NCBI GenBank assembly: GCA_030615505.1 | Contig: JAUWZD010000016.1 | Span: 1-54,110, forward strand | Length of the DNA: 54,110 bases | Reading direction: 5' to 3' | Source of the DNA: Spirochaetales bacterium | GTDB taxonomy: Bacteria > Spirochaetota > Spirochaetia > SZUA-6 > DRHE01 | Shown: positions 22,001 through 31,610 of the stretch, one piece after another | Numbering within the stretch: the first letter of the stretch is position 1 | How the letters are laid out: each line of letters begins with the position of its first letter | Position numbers and translations under genes: made by a program | The notes under the pieces: model-generated | The model's database searches: none | Told to the model about the DNA's origin: nothing | Seen by the model: the letters and a program-made list of their open reading frames with translations, nothing else

Positions 22001-25000
22001 ATGTCTATACAGATTTTACTGCTCACGACCGATAACGAACTTGCAGCTCTTGTGTGCCGATCTTTTGAAAAGCTCCCCGACACTCTCTCTTTAGAACGAA
22101 TTCACAATTCTTCCGATCTTTTCCTTTGCCTGAATCGCCTGACCAAAGGGTCTTTGGTTCTGCTCGACTGGGATTTTGCAGACCCGCCGGCCCATAAACT
22201 GCTTAAGGAACTGATCAAACATGATCCCCTGCTTCCCATTATCATACTTCTTCAAGAAGGCGATGAGTATAGAGGAGCTGAATTAATAGGGAAGGAAGCA
22301 GCAGACTATGCTGTGAAGTCCTTAAAAGGCTTAGCGCGCCTGCCTGTGAGCATTAAAAATGTGGTCCATCATGCTATGCTTAAGTTTCGCTGGAATCGAA
22401 TGCAAAAAATCAGCCTTGAGTTAACATCGGAGTTAGATTTTAAAGAGGTGCTGCCCCGCGTATTTGTTCTTGCAGAGGAAATGGTCGGCGCCCAGGCCGG
22501 AGCTCTTCTACCTATGGAGGAGATCCATGATGTTCTACCTTCCCCCTACCTGCACAATTTATCCATCAAATCCGCCGATGCCGAGCTTTTTATTCCGGCT
22601 TTGACAGCCGGCAGTCCCATTTTTCTGAATAATTATCCCGACAAATCTGACGCCCTTCCGGAATTGGTAAAATCCGGTGTTCATGGATTGGTGGCCTCCC
22701 CCCTTATAATCGGCCGTAGAGTTTTAGGCAGCCTGTGCCTGTTTGATCTAACCGGCCACATAGATTTCAGCTTTGACGATGCTGAATTGATGCAGACTGT
22801 TGCCCGGCACCTGGCTGTGGCCATTGAAAACATCCGTCTTTTACATAGAGAACGCCTGGCTTTTCGTGAAAGTGAAGCGGTTCAGCGCGTCAGCCCTGCC
22901 CTGACCGCCTCACTTGAACTTCAGAGTGTGCTGGATTCCATACTGGCTGCAGCTCTTGACCTAATTCCGGCGGACATTGCTCACATTTTTCTCTATTCTG
23001 AAAAACGCCTCACATTTGGAGCAGCAGTCGGCCCTGGGGAAAGGTGGGAGAAGCCTTTTTCCGAGCCCCGTCCTGACGGCTTAACCTATACCGTGGCCAG
23101 GAATGCTCTGCCTGTTGTAGTGACAGACATGGCCAGCCATCCCCTGTTCAAAGACACATCGCCGGAATGGAAGGGCTCTATTCTGGGCCTTCCCCTTAAA
23201 ATCGGTAAGCGTGTGGTGGGCGCTATGAACATCTCCCGACTTAAGCCCGGTCCTTTTGCAAAAGCTGAGCTGCGCATATGGGAGCTGTTGGCTAACCAGG
23301 CGGCCATTGCCATTGAAAACGCCCGGCTGTATCAGGCCGAAAGGTCGAAGCACAGTGAAGCAGAGGCTCTGCGAAAGGCAGCGCTGGCCCTTACTTCGAC
23401 TGTTTCATTGGATGAGGTCTTCGATCGAATCCTGATCGAATTGCAGAACGTAGTTCCCTTTGACAGCGCCTCGGTTCAACTGCTTAAGGGCGATCATCTG
23501 GAAATCATCGGCGGGCGCGGTTTTCCCAATCTGATAGAGTTGATCGGAGTTGCCTTCCCGGCTCACGGTGATAACCCCAACTCACTGGTACTTGAATCAA
23601 AACAGCCGGTAATTATTGATAACGTGCATACTCGTTACCCGGTTTTCAGTCAGGAGCCCCATTCAGCCTCAAACATCCACGGCTGGTTGGGAGTACCCCT
23701 GCTCTTCGGCGACCGGGTTATCGGAATGCTGGCTCTGGATAAACACCAGCCCGGCTTTTACGTTAAAGACCATGCCGAGATTGCCATGTCCTATGCCGCT
23801 CAGGCGGCCGTAGCTATCGAAAACGCAAGACTATTCGAGGCTGAGCGAAAACAGCGCCTTCAAACAGAGGCCTTACAGGCAGCAGGGGCCATTTTAAGCG
23901 GAACCCTGGACCTCTCCGAAGTGTTGGAGCGTATCCTGACAGAATTGGGCAAGGTGATCTCTTACGACAGCGCCTCCGTGCTTTTAATCGAAGGAGATCT
24001 CCTGCGCATTGTGGCAGGCCGAGGCCTGCCGGAACCCTCAGCAGTAGGAAAGCTGTTCTCCGGTGATACCCTGTTGGAGAATGAACTGAAACAGACAAAT
24101 CTTCCGATTGTCCTTGATGATGCCCAGAATCACCCCGGTTTCAAGGGGTGGGGAGGCACCGGCTATGTACACGGCTGGATGGGCGTACCACTCCTGACAG
24201 GGGATCGCATGATCGGTCATCTTACCCTTGACAGCCATAAGTTTGCGGCCTATTCCCAGGCTGACGCCGAGCTTGCGATGAGCTTTGCCAATCAGGCAGC
24301 AATTGCTGTTGAGAATGCGCGCCTTCATCAGAGCCTTAAGGATCAGTTAAAGGCCTTACAGGAATCCCAGGCCAGACTGGTGCAGAGTGAAAAACTGGCA
24401 GCTATCGGAAAACTGGTGGCCGGTGTAGCACATGAATTGAATAATCCGCTTACCTCCATTATCGGCATTGCCCAATTCCTTCAGAGCTGTGATGTCAGTG
24501 AAGAAATCATTCAAGACCTTGATAATCTGGTAGATGAGGCTCATCGTACTGCTGAAATTGTACGAAATCTCCTCGATTTTGCCCGTCAGAATGTCCCGGA
24601 ACGAAAACCCGTCCAGATCAATGATATATTGAACAGCATACTGAAACTCTTAGCCTATGAGCTGCAATCTCAAAATATAGAATGTACTACAAATCTATCA
24701 CGCGATCTGCCCTTTACAATGGCCGATTCGAATCAACTGCAGCAGGTTTTCATTAATCTGTTGAATAATGCCTGTCAAGCAATCGCTATGCGTAATACAC
24801 ATGGCAGAGGGCGTCTGATCATATGCGATATCCGAATGCCCGGTATAAGCGGTCCTGAACTCTACCGGAAAGTGCAGGAAAAAAACCCCGAACTGGTCAG
24901 TCGTATTATCTTTATCACAGGCGATACAGTAAGCCCCAATACATTAAATTTCTTAGAGGAAGTAGCTCCGCCTTATTTAAGCAAACCCTTTGAGATGAAA

Positions 25001-25051
25001 GAACTTATTAATAAAGTAGAAACAATGTTGAAAGAATCAGAATGCCAATAA
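22001..25051 (+). CDS. Multi-GAF hybrid histidine kinase with an internal deletion of the ATPase domain
   Basis: This encodes 1016 residues. A receiver-like domain (1-130, 'LVLLDWDF') is followed by four GAF domains (about 140-280, 300-445, 455-615, 630-775). Each ends in a variant of 'ANQAAIAIENARLY'. The DHp helix has H811 in 'GVAHELNNPLTSIIGIAQFL'. The ATPase begins normally with the N-box 'INLLNNACQAI' (about 917-927). At 'GRGRLIICDIRMPGISG' it jumps directly into the second half of a receiver, with the phospho-Asp D943. The G1, F and G2 boxes and the receiver's acidic pair, about 140-150 residues, are absent with the frame preserved. It should not bind ATP normally. The receiver tail ends normally ('IIFITGD', 'LSKPFEMKELINKV'). 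Confidence 0.88.
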   Translation: MSIQILLLTTDNELAALVCRSFEKLPDTLSLERIHNSSDLFLCLNRLTKGSLVLLDWDFADPPAHKLLKELIKHDPLLPIIILLQEGDEYRGAELIGKEAADYAVKSLKGLARLPVSIKNVVHHAMLKFRWNRMQKISLELTSELDFKEVLPRVFVLAEEMVGAQAGALLPMEEIHDVLPSPYLHNLSIKSADAELFIPALTAGSPIFLNNYPDKSDALPELVKSGVHGLVASPLIIGRRVLGSLCLFDLTGHIDFSFDDAELMQTVARHLAVAIENIRLLHRERLAFRESEAVQRVSPALTASLELQSVLDSILAAALDLIPADIAHIFLYSEKRLTFGAAVGPGERWEKPFSEPRPDGLTYTVARNALPVVVTDMASHPLFKDTSPEWKGSILGLPLKIGKRVVGAMNISRLKPGPFAKAELRIWELLANQAAIAIENARLYQAERSKHSEAEALRKAALALTSTVSLDEVFDRILIELQNVVPFDSASVQLLKGDHLEIIGGRGFPNLIELIGVAFPAHGDNPNSLVLESKQPVIIDNVHTRYPVFSQEPHSASNIHGWLGVPLLFGDRVIGMLALDKHQPGFYVKDHAEIAMSYAAQAAVAIENARLFEAERKQRLQTEALQAAGAILSGTLDLSEVLERILTELGKVISYDSASVLLIEGDLLRIVAGRGLPEPSAVGKLFSGDTLLENELKQTNLPIVLDDAQNHPGFKGWGGTGYVHGWMGVPLLTGDRMIGHLTLDSHKFAAYSQADAELAMSFANQAAIAVENARLHQSLKDQLKALQESQARLVQSEKLAAIGKLVAGVAHELNNPLTSIIGIAQFLQSCDVSEEIIQDLDNLVDEAHRTAEIVRNLLDFARQNVPERKPVQINDILNSILKLLAYELQSQNIECTTNLSRDLPFTMADSNQLQQVFINLLNNACQAIAMRNTHGRGRLIICDIRMPGISGPELYRKVQEKNPELVSRIIFITGDTVSPNTLNFLEEVAPPYLSKPFEMKELINKVETMLKESECQ

Positions 25052-25106
25052 TTTATAATAGTCAGACAGGTAAATCGTCATCTCTTAATATGGAGGCCAA
25101 ACGAAT

Positions 25107-26015
25107 ATGAAGAATATCCTAATCGATACGGATTGCGGTGTTGATGATGCCGTGGCCATCATGATCGCCTTAGCCAGTGAAGAGTTCGATATAAGAGGCA
25201 TAACTACGGTTTCAGGAAATGTTCCTATCGATCAGGTAACGGCAAATGTTCTGCGCCTCTTTACCTTCCTCAAACGGGATGAAATTCCTGTGTTCAGGGG
25301 CGCCTCTCTTCCCCTGGTTGAGCGTGTGCACCGGGCTGAGGGAGTGCACGGGAAGAACGGGCTCGGTGATGTTGATCTTCCCCCCTCAAATAAGCACGAA
25401 GAGAAGATGAGAGCCCCGGAAGCTGTATATAAGATCGCGAATGAGAATCCGGGGCTTACGATTGTAGCACTCGGTCCTCTTACCAATATAGCCATGGCCT
25501 TAAATCTATACCCGGAAATCTTTAAAAGCATAGCCAGGATTATCGTCATGGGCGGGGCTGTTGAAGCGGGAAATGTAACGCGATTTGCAGAGTTTAACTT
25601 CTATGCAGATCCTGAGTCCGTTCAGTTTGTGCTTAACAGCGGCATTCCTATGACCGTTGTTCCCTGGGATGCATGCCTTAAGCTTGTGCACACTGAAGAA
25701 GAAATTAAAAAATTGGGATTTGAGAGAAGCGAATCCGGCCGCCTTTTCCTCGATCTTCAAGAATTACCCTTCTCCTATATTGAAAACGTATACGGAATGC
25801 GAGCTGTAATGCTTCCCGATCCCATAACCATGGCATATGCGGTTAACGAGAGTATTTCTAAAAAGACCATAACAGGAAATCTGCAGATGGAGCTGAACTA
25901 TACTACCTTAAGAGGAGCCAGCGTTCGAGTTGATGGGAAGCGCTTAAAATTGGTTATGGAAATTGACAAGCAGGGTTTTTCTGATATACTGTTGAGAATA
26001 ATCAATCTAAAATAA
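25107..26015 (+). CDS. Inosine-uridine preferring nucleoside hydrolase family protein
   Basis: This encodes 302 residues. The N-terminal 'ILIDTDCGVDDAVAIMIALA' carries the DxDxxxDD calcium site of nucleoside N-ribohydrolases. 'ITTVSGNVPIDQVTANVL', 'GVHGKNGLGDVDLP', 'LTIVALGPLTNIAMAL' and 'IIVMGGAVEAGNVTRFAEFN' follow the family closely. It hydrolyses nucleosides to base and ribose. The ribosome site is GGAGG at 25091-25095. It is the first gene of the nucleoside uptake/salvage operon, 16 bases before the binding lipoprotein, and it is a distinct paralogue of the hydrolase at 30678. The base specificity cannot be read. Confidence 0.92.
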   Translation: MKNILIDTDCGVDDAVAIMIALASEEFDIRGITTVSGNVPIDQVTANVLRLFTFLKRDEIPVFRGASLPLVERVHRAEGVHGKNGLGDVDLPPSNKHEEKMRAPEAVYKIANENPGLTIVALGPLTNIAMALNLYPEIFKSIARIIVMGGAVEAGNVTRFAEFNFYADPESVQFVLNSGIPMTVVPWDACLKLVHTEEEIKKLGFERSESGRLFLDLQELPFSYIENVYGMRAVMLPDPITMAYAVNESISKKTITGNLQMELNYTTLRGASVRVDGKRLKLVMEIDKQGFSDILLRIINLK

Positions 26016-26031
26016 TTAAAGGAGGCAGAAT

Positions 26032-27099
26032 ATGAAAAAAACATGGATTGTGATACTGCTCGGTCTGTTTATTCTGGCATCAATCAGTATTACATCATGC
26101 AAAAAAAAGGAAGAGGCGGAACCTGTAAAGAAAGAGGTCAAAGTTGTTCTCTATGTGAATGGAACACTTGGGGACAAATCTTTTTTTGATTCCGCCAACA
26201 GGGGAGTGGAGCAGGCAATCAAAGAACTGGGGATTAAAGGAAAAACCATCGAAGGCGGCTACGATCCGGCCCGATGGGAACCCGATATCGAGCAGCTCTC
26301 TGAGGGAGACTGGGACATCATCATCGCCGGTACCTGGCAGCTTCAGGAAATTCTTGAAAAGATCGCTCCAAAGAACCCGGACAAGAAATATTTCACCTAC
26401 GATACTTCAGTCGATTATTCAAAAGCAGACTTAAGCAATGTTTATTCAATCCTTTACAGCCAGAATGAAGGCTCCTTTTTAGTCGGCGCGCTTGCAGCTA
26501 TTGTCACAACTTCGGATATGCCCCTGGCAAACCCGCAGAAGGTCATCGGTTTTCTGGGCGGAATGGATATCCCGGTGATCAATGACTTTAAGGTCGGGTA
26601 TGAGCAGGGAGCGAAATATATTGACCCGGATGTAAAGGTGCTGGTTTCCTATGCCGGTTCATTCAGCGATGCTGCTAAGGGTAAAGAGCTTATTCTGGCT
26701 CAATACGAACAGGGCGCAGATATCGCCTTCAATGTTGCCGGTGAGACAGGTCTGGGCTTGCTCGATGCTGCTAAGGAAAAAAAGCGCTATGTCATAGGAG
26801 TTGATTCAGACCAATACCTTCTATTTAAGGACAGCGATCCTGAAAAGGCATCCTATATCACCACTTCCATGATGAAGAATGTGGATAAATCTCTCTTCAG
26901 GGGAATAAAGCTTCACCTCGAGGGTACACTCAAATACGGCGAGGCGGACGTCCTGGGCATAAAAAAGGACGGTGTGGGCGTTGCCGATAACGATAACTAC
27001 CGGAAACTTATTTCTGAAGATATCAGAAAGCGAATAAAGGAGCTTGAGGATAAAATTGTCAGCGGTGAAATAGTCATTGATACTGCATTTGGTAAGTAA
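26032..27099 (+). CDS. BMP/PnrA-family nucleoside-binding lipoprotein
   Basis: This encodes 355 residues with a lipoprotein signal ending 'SITSC'. The mature part has the type I periplasmic fold of the BMP family (PnrA/TmpC of Treponema, BmpA of Borrelia, Med): 'VVLYVNGTLGDKSFFDSANRG', shortened here to its core 'GDKSFFDSANRG', then 'GTWQLQEILEKIAPKNPD', 'GSFLVGALAAIVT', 'VIGFLGGMDIPVINDFKVGY' and 'YVIGVDSDQ'. PnrA binds purine nucleosides, and the flanking nucleoside hydrolases and YufOPQ-like transporter support the same role here. It has a strong AAAGGAGG ribosome site. A hairpin terminator/attenuator follows at 27114, so this gene is probably expressed more than the transporter genes. Confidence 0.93.
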   Translation: MKKTWIVILLGLFILASISITSCKKKEEAEPVKKEVKVVLYVNGTLGDKSFFDSANRGVEQAIKELGIKGKTIEGGYDPARWEPDIEQLSEGDWDIIIAGTWQLQEILEKIAPKNPDKKYFTYDTSVDYSKADLSNVYSILYSQNEGSFLVGALAAIVTTSDMPLANPQKVIGFLGGMDIPVINDFKVGYEQGAKYIDPDVKVLVSYAGSFSDAAKGKELILAQYEQGADIAFNVAGETGLGLLDAAKEKKRYVIGVDSDQYLLFKDSDPEKASYITTSMMKNVDKSLFRGIKLHLEGTLKYGEADVLGIKKDGVGVADNDNYRKLISEDIRKRIKELEDKIVSGEIVIDTAFGK

Positions 27100-27113
27100 T
27101 CCTCTTCTTTAAG

Positions 27114-27144
27114 CGGCCCTCTTTTAGAGGGCCGTTCCTTTTTT
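27114..27144 (+). terminator. Hairpin terminator or attenuator inside the nucleoside operon
   Basis: CGGCCCTC (27114-27121) pairs perfectly with GAGGGCCG (27127-27134) around a five-base loop, followed by TTCCTTTTTT. It lies between the binding-protein gene and the ABC ATPase. Partial read-through would keep the binding protein in excess over the transporter, a usual arrangement in ABC operons. Confidence 0.75.
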
Positions 27145-27151
27145 AAAAAGT

Positions 27152-28699
27152 ATGGAAAAGATCCTTGAATTTAAAAACATCCTGAAAGTCTATGAAGACG
27201 GGGTTATCGCCAACAGGGGCGTGAGTGTGGATATTGAGAAAAACACGATTCATGCGATTGTAGGTGAAAACGGGGCTGGGAAAACCACGCTCATGAAAAT
27301 ACTCTTCGGCTTAACCCAACCCCAGGAAGGGGAAATTATCTATAACGGCAGGCAAATTCATATAAGAAGCCCTCATGAGGCTATTAAAATGGGAATCGGA
27401 ATGGTTCACCAACGTCTGATGCTGGCCCCCGATCTAACGGTTGCTGAGAACATGGTTTTAGGCATTGAGCCGCTTAAAGGCCATATCTTTTTAGACACTG
27501 GCAAAGGCTTAGAAATTACCAAAAAATTATCTGAGGAATACGGCCTTTCCGTGCCGGTGTATAAAAAAATTAAAGATCTGCCTATTGGTATCAGGCAGCG
27601 TGTAGAAATACTTAAAGCCCTGTTCAGAAATGCCGGGCTTCTCATACTCGATGAGCCAACCTCGGTATTAACCCCCCAGGAAAGTGATATTCTATTTAAC
27701 ACTCTAAGGGATTTAAAGAAACACGGAAAAACCGTTATCTTTATCTCCCACAAATTGAAAGAAGTCAAGCAGATTGCTGATCGGGTCACGGTAATGCGGG
27801 ATGCTAAGGTTATTACCACCAGGGATGCAAGTGAATTAACGGAATACGATATTGCCTATTTGATGGTAGGAAGAGAAATACGCTTTGAACGAATCGCCCT
27901 GCCTGAAAAAACCGGGAAAATCCTCCTCTCTTTGAAAAATGTATCCTATGTTAATGATGAGAATATCAAGGTGCTAAGGCGAATCTCCTTTGATATCCGT
28001 GCTGGAGAGATCCTCGGGCTGGCAGGGGTTGAGGGAAACGGGCAGACTGAGCTTATAAAAATACTGACCGGGCTGCTTCAGGCTTCAGAGGGTGATATTA
28101 CCATAAAGGGTGAAAGCATTATCGGCCTTTCTCCAAGGGATATACGTGAAATGGATACGGCTCATATCCCGGAAGACAGGATGGAAGACGGTGTTGCTGA
28201 TAAAACAACCCTGGAAGAGAATTTCATCGTTGACAGGTATTATAAACCACGCTTTTCAAAAGGCCTAAGACTTATGTGGAAGTACATCTTCAAGCACAGC
28301 CGGGATCTTATGAACAGGTTTAAGATCCTGGCTCAATCGCCTAAAACGCCCGTTTCCTCACTATCCGGAGGAAATATTCAGAAGTTGGTTGTGGCCAGGG
28401 AACTCTCGTCCGACCCGGAGGTGGTGATTGCGGCCCAGCCCACCCGCGGGATCGACGTGGGTTCGGAGGAGCTGGTTCATAACCTTTTAAAGGAGGCCCG
28501 GGACCGTGGAAAAGCCATATTCTTAGCTTCTGCCGATCTGGATGAGATACTGAAGCTATCAACCAGGATTATTGTTATCTACAACGGCGAGATCGTCGCT
28601 CATTTTCCCGATGTGTCAGAAATTACGGCCAAAGATCTTGGTCCTTTTATGTTGGGAATTCAGAGACAGGAGGCCGTGAGTGGAAAAGTTCGTTCTTAG
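27152..28699 (+). CDS. Nucleoside ABC transporter ATP-binding protein (YufO/NupA-like)
   Basis: This encodes 515 residues with two fused ATPase domains, as in the RbsA/YufO group. The first has Walker A 'GENGAGKTTLM', Q-loop, signature region 'LPIGIRQRVEILKAL' and Walker B 'LLILDEPTSVLTPQE'. The second has a degenerate Walker A ('GVEGNGQTELI'), 'ALSGGN'-type signature ('SLSGGNIQKLVVARE') and 'VVIAAQPTRGIDVGS'. One strong and one degenerate site is normal for this family. It powers the two permeases that follow. The ribosome site is weak and the gene lies just after the hairpin at 27114. The stop overlaps the next start by 20 bases. Confidence 0.93.
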   Translation: MEKILEFKNILKVYEDGVIANRGVSVDIEKNTIHAIVGENGAGKTTLMKILFGLTQPQEGEIIYNGRQIHIRSPHEAIKMGIGMVHQRLMLAPDLTVAENMVLGIEPLKGHIFLDTGKGLEITKKLSEEYGLSVPVYKKIKDLPIGIRQRVEILKALFRNAGLLILDEPTSVLTPQESDILFNTLRDLKKHGKTVIFISHKLKEVKQIADRVTVMRDAKVITTRDASELTEYDIAYLMVGREIRFERIALPEKTGKILLSLKNVSYVNDENIKVLRRISFDIRAGEILGLAGVEGNGQTELIKILTGLLQASEGDITIKGESIIGLSPRDIREMDTAHIPEDRMEDGVADKTTLEENFIVDRYYKPRFSKGLRLMWKYIFKHSRDLMNRFKILAQSPKTPVSSLSGGNIQKLVVARELSSDPEVVIAAQPTRGIDVGSEELVHNLLKEARDRGKAIFLASADLDEILKLSTRIIVIYNGEIVAHFPDVSEITAKDLGPFMLGIQRQEAVSGKVRS

Positions 28700-29756
28700 A
28701 TATTTCAATCTCATCAGAACCATTATTGCCATTATAATCGGTGTGGTGATCAGCGTCTTTCTCATCTATCTGATAAGTAAGGATCCGTTGTTCTCCCTGC
28801 GTTCCTTCCTGCTGGGGCCCCTGCTTTCTAAGAGCCGGTTCTCTAATGTAATAGAGACCGCTTCGCCCATAATCTTCTGCGGTCTGGCTATCGCCATTGC
28901 CTTCCAGGCCAAACAGTTCAATATCGGGGCTGAGGGGTCACTTTTTTTAGGGGCTGCGGTGGGCACTGCCTTTGCCGTGTCCACGAATCTGCCCGGGTTC
29001 CTCCATATCCCTATGGTACTGCTTACAGCCGGCCTTACAGGAGCCTGCTGGGGATTTATCCCGGGAATACTGAAGGCAAAGTGGAATGCCAGTGAGCTTG
29101 TCTCATCCCTTATGCTGAACTATGTTGCCTATTTTTTGGGACTCTACCTGATAAACTTTCACTTCAGAGATAAACAGGCAGGATTCTTAGTATCTCATCA
29201 GCTCCCGGAAACCGCCTGGTTAAACCAGTTCATTCCGGGTACACGGATACACTGGGGCATCCTTCTATCTTTAGCCTTTGCCCTGCTCGTTTACTATTTT
29301 CTTTACCATACAACGACCGGATACGAACTCCGCACCACCGGATTTAATGAGAGGTTCGCCAGATTCGGGGGCATCAGCGTTTTCAAGATTATTATTCTAT
29401 GCCAGGTTATGCTAGGATTCATTGCCGGTATCGGGGGAATGACAGAGGTCATGGGCATACACAGGAGATTCAACTGGCAGATGAGTCCCGGCTATGGCTG
29501 GGATGGAATTGTAGTAGCCATTATCGGGAGGAACCATCCTCTTTTGATCATAGCGGCAGCCTTTTTTCTCTCCTACATCCGGGTAGGGGGTCAGGTGCTC
29601 AATCTCTTATCCGATGTCCCCTCTGAGATGGTCTTTGTCATTCAGTCCATTATCATTCTCCTGATCACGGCGGAAGCATTCTTAAGCCAGTGGAAATTCA
29701 GGATCACGGTACGCGAAGCCGAAAAACAGGAGGCTCTTCATGCATCCACTGTTTAA
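28680..29756 (+). CDS. Nucleoside ABC transporter permease (YufP-like)
   Basis: This encodes 358 residues from a GTG at 28680, overlapping the ATPase gene. It is a multi-spanning membrane protein of the branched-chain/ribose permease fold: 'ASPIIFCGLAIAIAFQAKQF', 'NIGAEGSLFLGAAVG', 'KWNASELVSSLMLNYVAYF' and 'GGIGGMTEVMGIHRRFNW'. The 'FNIGAEG' signature is typical of YufP-type nucleoside permeases. It forms the inner-membrane channel with the product of the next gene. The last 17 bases overlap the next coding region. Confidence 0.92.
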   Translation: MEKFVLRYFNLIRTIIAIIIGVVISVFLIYLISKDPLFSLRSFLLGPLLSKSRFSNVIETASPIIFCGLAIAIAFQAKQFNIGAEGSLFLGAAVGTAFAVSTNLPGFLHIPMVLLTAGLTGACWGFIPGILKAKWNASELVSSLMLNYVAYFLGLYLINFHFRDKQAGFLVSHQLPETAWLNQFIPGTRIHWGILLSLAFALLVYYFLYHTTTGYELRTTGFNERFARFGGISVFKIIILCQVMLGFIAGIGGMTEVMGIHRRFNWQMSPGYGWDGIVVAIIGRNHPLLIIAAAFFLSYIRVGGQVLNLLSDVPSEMVFVIQSIIILLITAEAFLSQWKFRITVREAEKQEALHASTV

Positions 29757-30681
29757 AAGCATAATCTCTGCAGAGTTCGGCTTTGCCATATTCAGAGTAA
29801 TGACCCCTCTCCTCTTCCCTGCTATCGGCGTGTCCATATCCGAGCTTGCAGGTACGATCAATATAGCCTTAGAAGGGATCATGCTCGTATCCGCCTTCAC
29901 AGGTGTTATGGTCAGCGCTTATACCGGAAGCCTTATCCTTTCTCTCCTGGCCGGTATGGCAGCAGGAGTGGCCATGGCTGCCATACTGGGCTATTTCCAT
30001 TTGAAATTAAAGGCAGACATAATTCTGGCCGCCATTGCCCTGAATATGTTTGCTACAGGAATTACTATCTTTTTCCTCTTTATATTCGCCGGGGATAAGG
30101 GCACCTCAAGCTCCTTAAAGAGCTTAGTATTTCCGAAGCTTCACATCCCGCTTGTCAAACACATTCCCGTGCTGGGGAATATCCTAAGCGGCCACAATAT
30201 TCTAACCTACTGCGCCGTTTTAGCCGTTATTCTCTTCTACATCATTATATATAAGACCCCCCTGGGTTTAAGAATCAGAGCCGTGGGACAGAATCCGGAT
30301 GCCGCAGAATCTGTGGGCATTAATGTAAACAGAACAAGGCTGTATGCCCTCATGCTATCAGGATTTTTTGGTTCTCTGGGCGGGCTCTATCTATCTATGG
30401 GGTATGTCTCCTGGTTTGCCCGGGATATGACGGCAGGCAGGGGATGGATAGCGATTGCAGCCTCTTTCCTTGGCTGCAGCCATCCACTCGGCACATTTTT
30501 AGCTTCCTTTCTTTTCGGCACGGTTAATGCTTTAGCAATCTATATTGCATCTTTAAGAATCCCGTCTGAGTTTATCCAGACGATTCCCTACCTGGCTACA
30601 GTTATAGCCCTCGCGATCTATTCAGCACGAGCAGCAAGAAAACGGAGCAGTAAAATCAAGGAGGCAAAAGAACCCCTGTGA
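29740..30681 (+). CDS. Nucleoside ABC transporter permease (YufQ-like)
   Basis: This encodes 313 residues with AGGAGG upstream of the ATG. Membrane helices and signatures match YufQ-type permeases: 'ELAGTINIALEGIMLVSAFT', 'LRIRAVGQNPDAAESVGINV' (cytoplasmic coupling loop), and 'GLYLSMGYVSWFARDMTAG', 'GWIAIAASFLG'. It pairs with the YufP-like subunit upstream. The stop overlaps the next GTG start by 4 bases, showing tight coupling with the second nucleoside hydrolase. Confidence 0.92.
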   Translation: MHPLFKSIISAEFGFAIFRVMTPLLFPAIGVSISELAGTINIALEGIMLVSAFTGVMVSAYTGSLILSLLAGMAAGVAMAAILGYFHLKLKADIILAAIALNMFATGITIFFLFIFAGDKGTSSSLKSLVFPKLHIPLVKHIPVLGNILSGHNILTYCAVLAVILFYIIIYKTPLGLRIRAVGQNPDAAESVGINVNRTRLYALMLSGFFGSLGGLYLSMGYVSWFARDMTAGRGWIAIAASFLGCSHPLGTFLASFLFGTVNALAIYIASLRIPSEFIQTIPYLATVIALAIYSARAARKRSSKIKEAKEPL

Positions 30682-31610
30682 AAAAAATCATCATCGACTG
30701 CGACCCCGGGCATGATGATATGATGGCCATCATGCTGGCCTATGCAACAGAAGAAATCGATCTGCTCGGAGTCACGACTGTTGCAGGGAATCAGACAGGG
30801 GATAAAACCTTTTCCAATGCCCTTAAGACATTAACCCTTATCAATGCAGATATACCGGTAGCCAGAGGCTCGGATAAACCGATTTTGAGAGAACTGATCG
30901 TGACGCCTAAGATCCATGGTGTGTCCGGCCTGGATGGGGCTGATCTGCCGGAACCCGCTATTAAACCCCTCAACATCAATGCGATTGATTTTATTATAAA
31001 ATCGGTTAAAGAATCCCGGGAGAATATTGTTTTAGTTCCTACCGGGCCTTTAACCAATATAGCGCTTACCCTGTTGAAGGAGCCATGCATAAAAGCCAAT
31101 ATTGAAAGAATTGTGCTCATGGGCGGAGCAATCTATGATTCCAATATAACGCCTGCTGCAGAGTTTAATATCTATGTGGATCCTGAAGCTGCAAAAATCG
31201 TTTTTACATCCGGAATACCGATCACTATGGTAGGCCTTGATGTTACCAATAAAGCGCTGCTGTCATTTGATGACATTGAAGAGCTGGATAATTTACATGG
31301 AAAGGTATCGAGTATTGTTGCCCCTCTTTTAAAGTTCTTTGCCCGGGCCAATAAAGATGTATTCGGATTTAACGGCGCACCCCTCCATGATGCCCTGGCA
31401 GTTTCCTATGTGATCAAACCGGACATACTCAAAACAGAGAAGCTCTTTGTTGCTGTTGAAACAGAAGGCTCATTAACCCGGGGGCAGACGGTAGCAGATA
31501 TCCATAAAATTACAGGAAACACTCCCAATGTCGATGTTGCTCTTGAGGTTAATGTAGAAGCCTTTAAGACAATTATTAAACACGCCATAGAGAAACTGGA
31601 CCGGGAATGA
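30678..31610 (+). CDS. Second nucleoside hydrolase (IunH family)
   Basis: This encodes 310 residues from the GTG at 30678, with AAGGAGG at 30658-30664. Motifs are 'IIIDCDPGHDDMMAIMLAYA' (calcium-binding Asp cluster), 'GVTTVAGNQTGDKTFSNAL', 'KIHGVSGLDGADLP', 'IVLVPTGPLTNIALTL', 'IVLMGGAIYDSNITPAAEFN' and 'NGAPLHDALAVSYVI'. It is closer to canonical IunH/RihA (DCDPGHDD) than the paralogue at 25107 (DTDCGVDD). Having two in one operon suggests different base preferences. It overlaps the permease upstream and the deaminase downstream by 4 bases each. Confidence 0.93.
   Translation: MKKIIIDCDPGHDDMMAIMLAYATEEIDLLGVTTVAGNQTGDKTFSNALKTLTLINADIPVARGSDKPILRELIVTPKIHGVSGLDGADLPEPAIKPLNINAIDFIIKSVKESRENIVLVPTGPLTNIALTLLKEPCIKANIERIVLMGGAIYDSNITPAAEFNIYVDPEAAKIVFTSGIPITMVGLDVTNKALLSFDDIEELDNLHGKVSSIVAPLLKFFARANKDVFGFNGAPLHDALAVSYVIKPDILKTEKLFVAVETEGSLTRGQTVADIHKITGNTPNVDVALEVNVEAFKTIIKHAIEKLDRE

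Noticed and set aside
25052..25106. Purine riboswitch before the nucleoside operon
   Set aside because: Only 55 bases separate the genes, with no conserved aptamer junction sequences visible.
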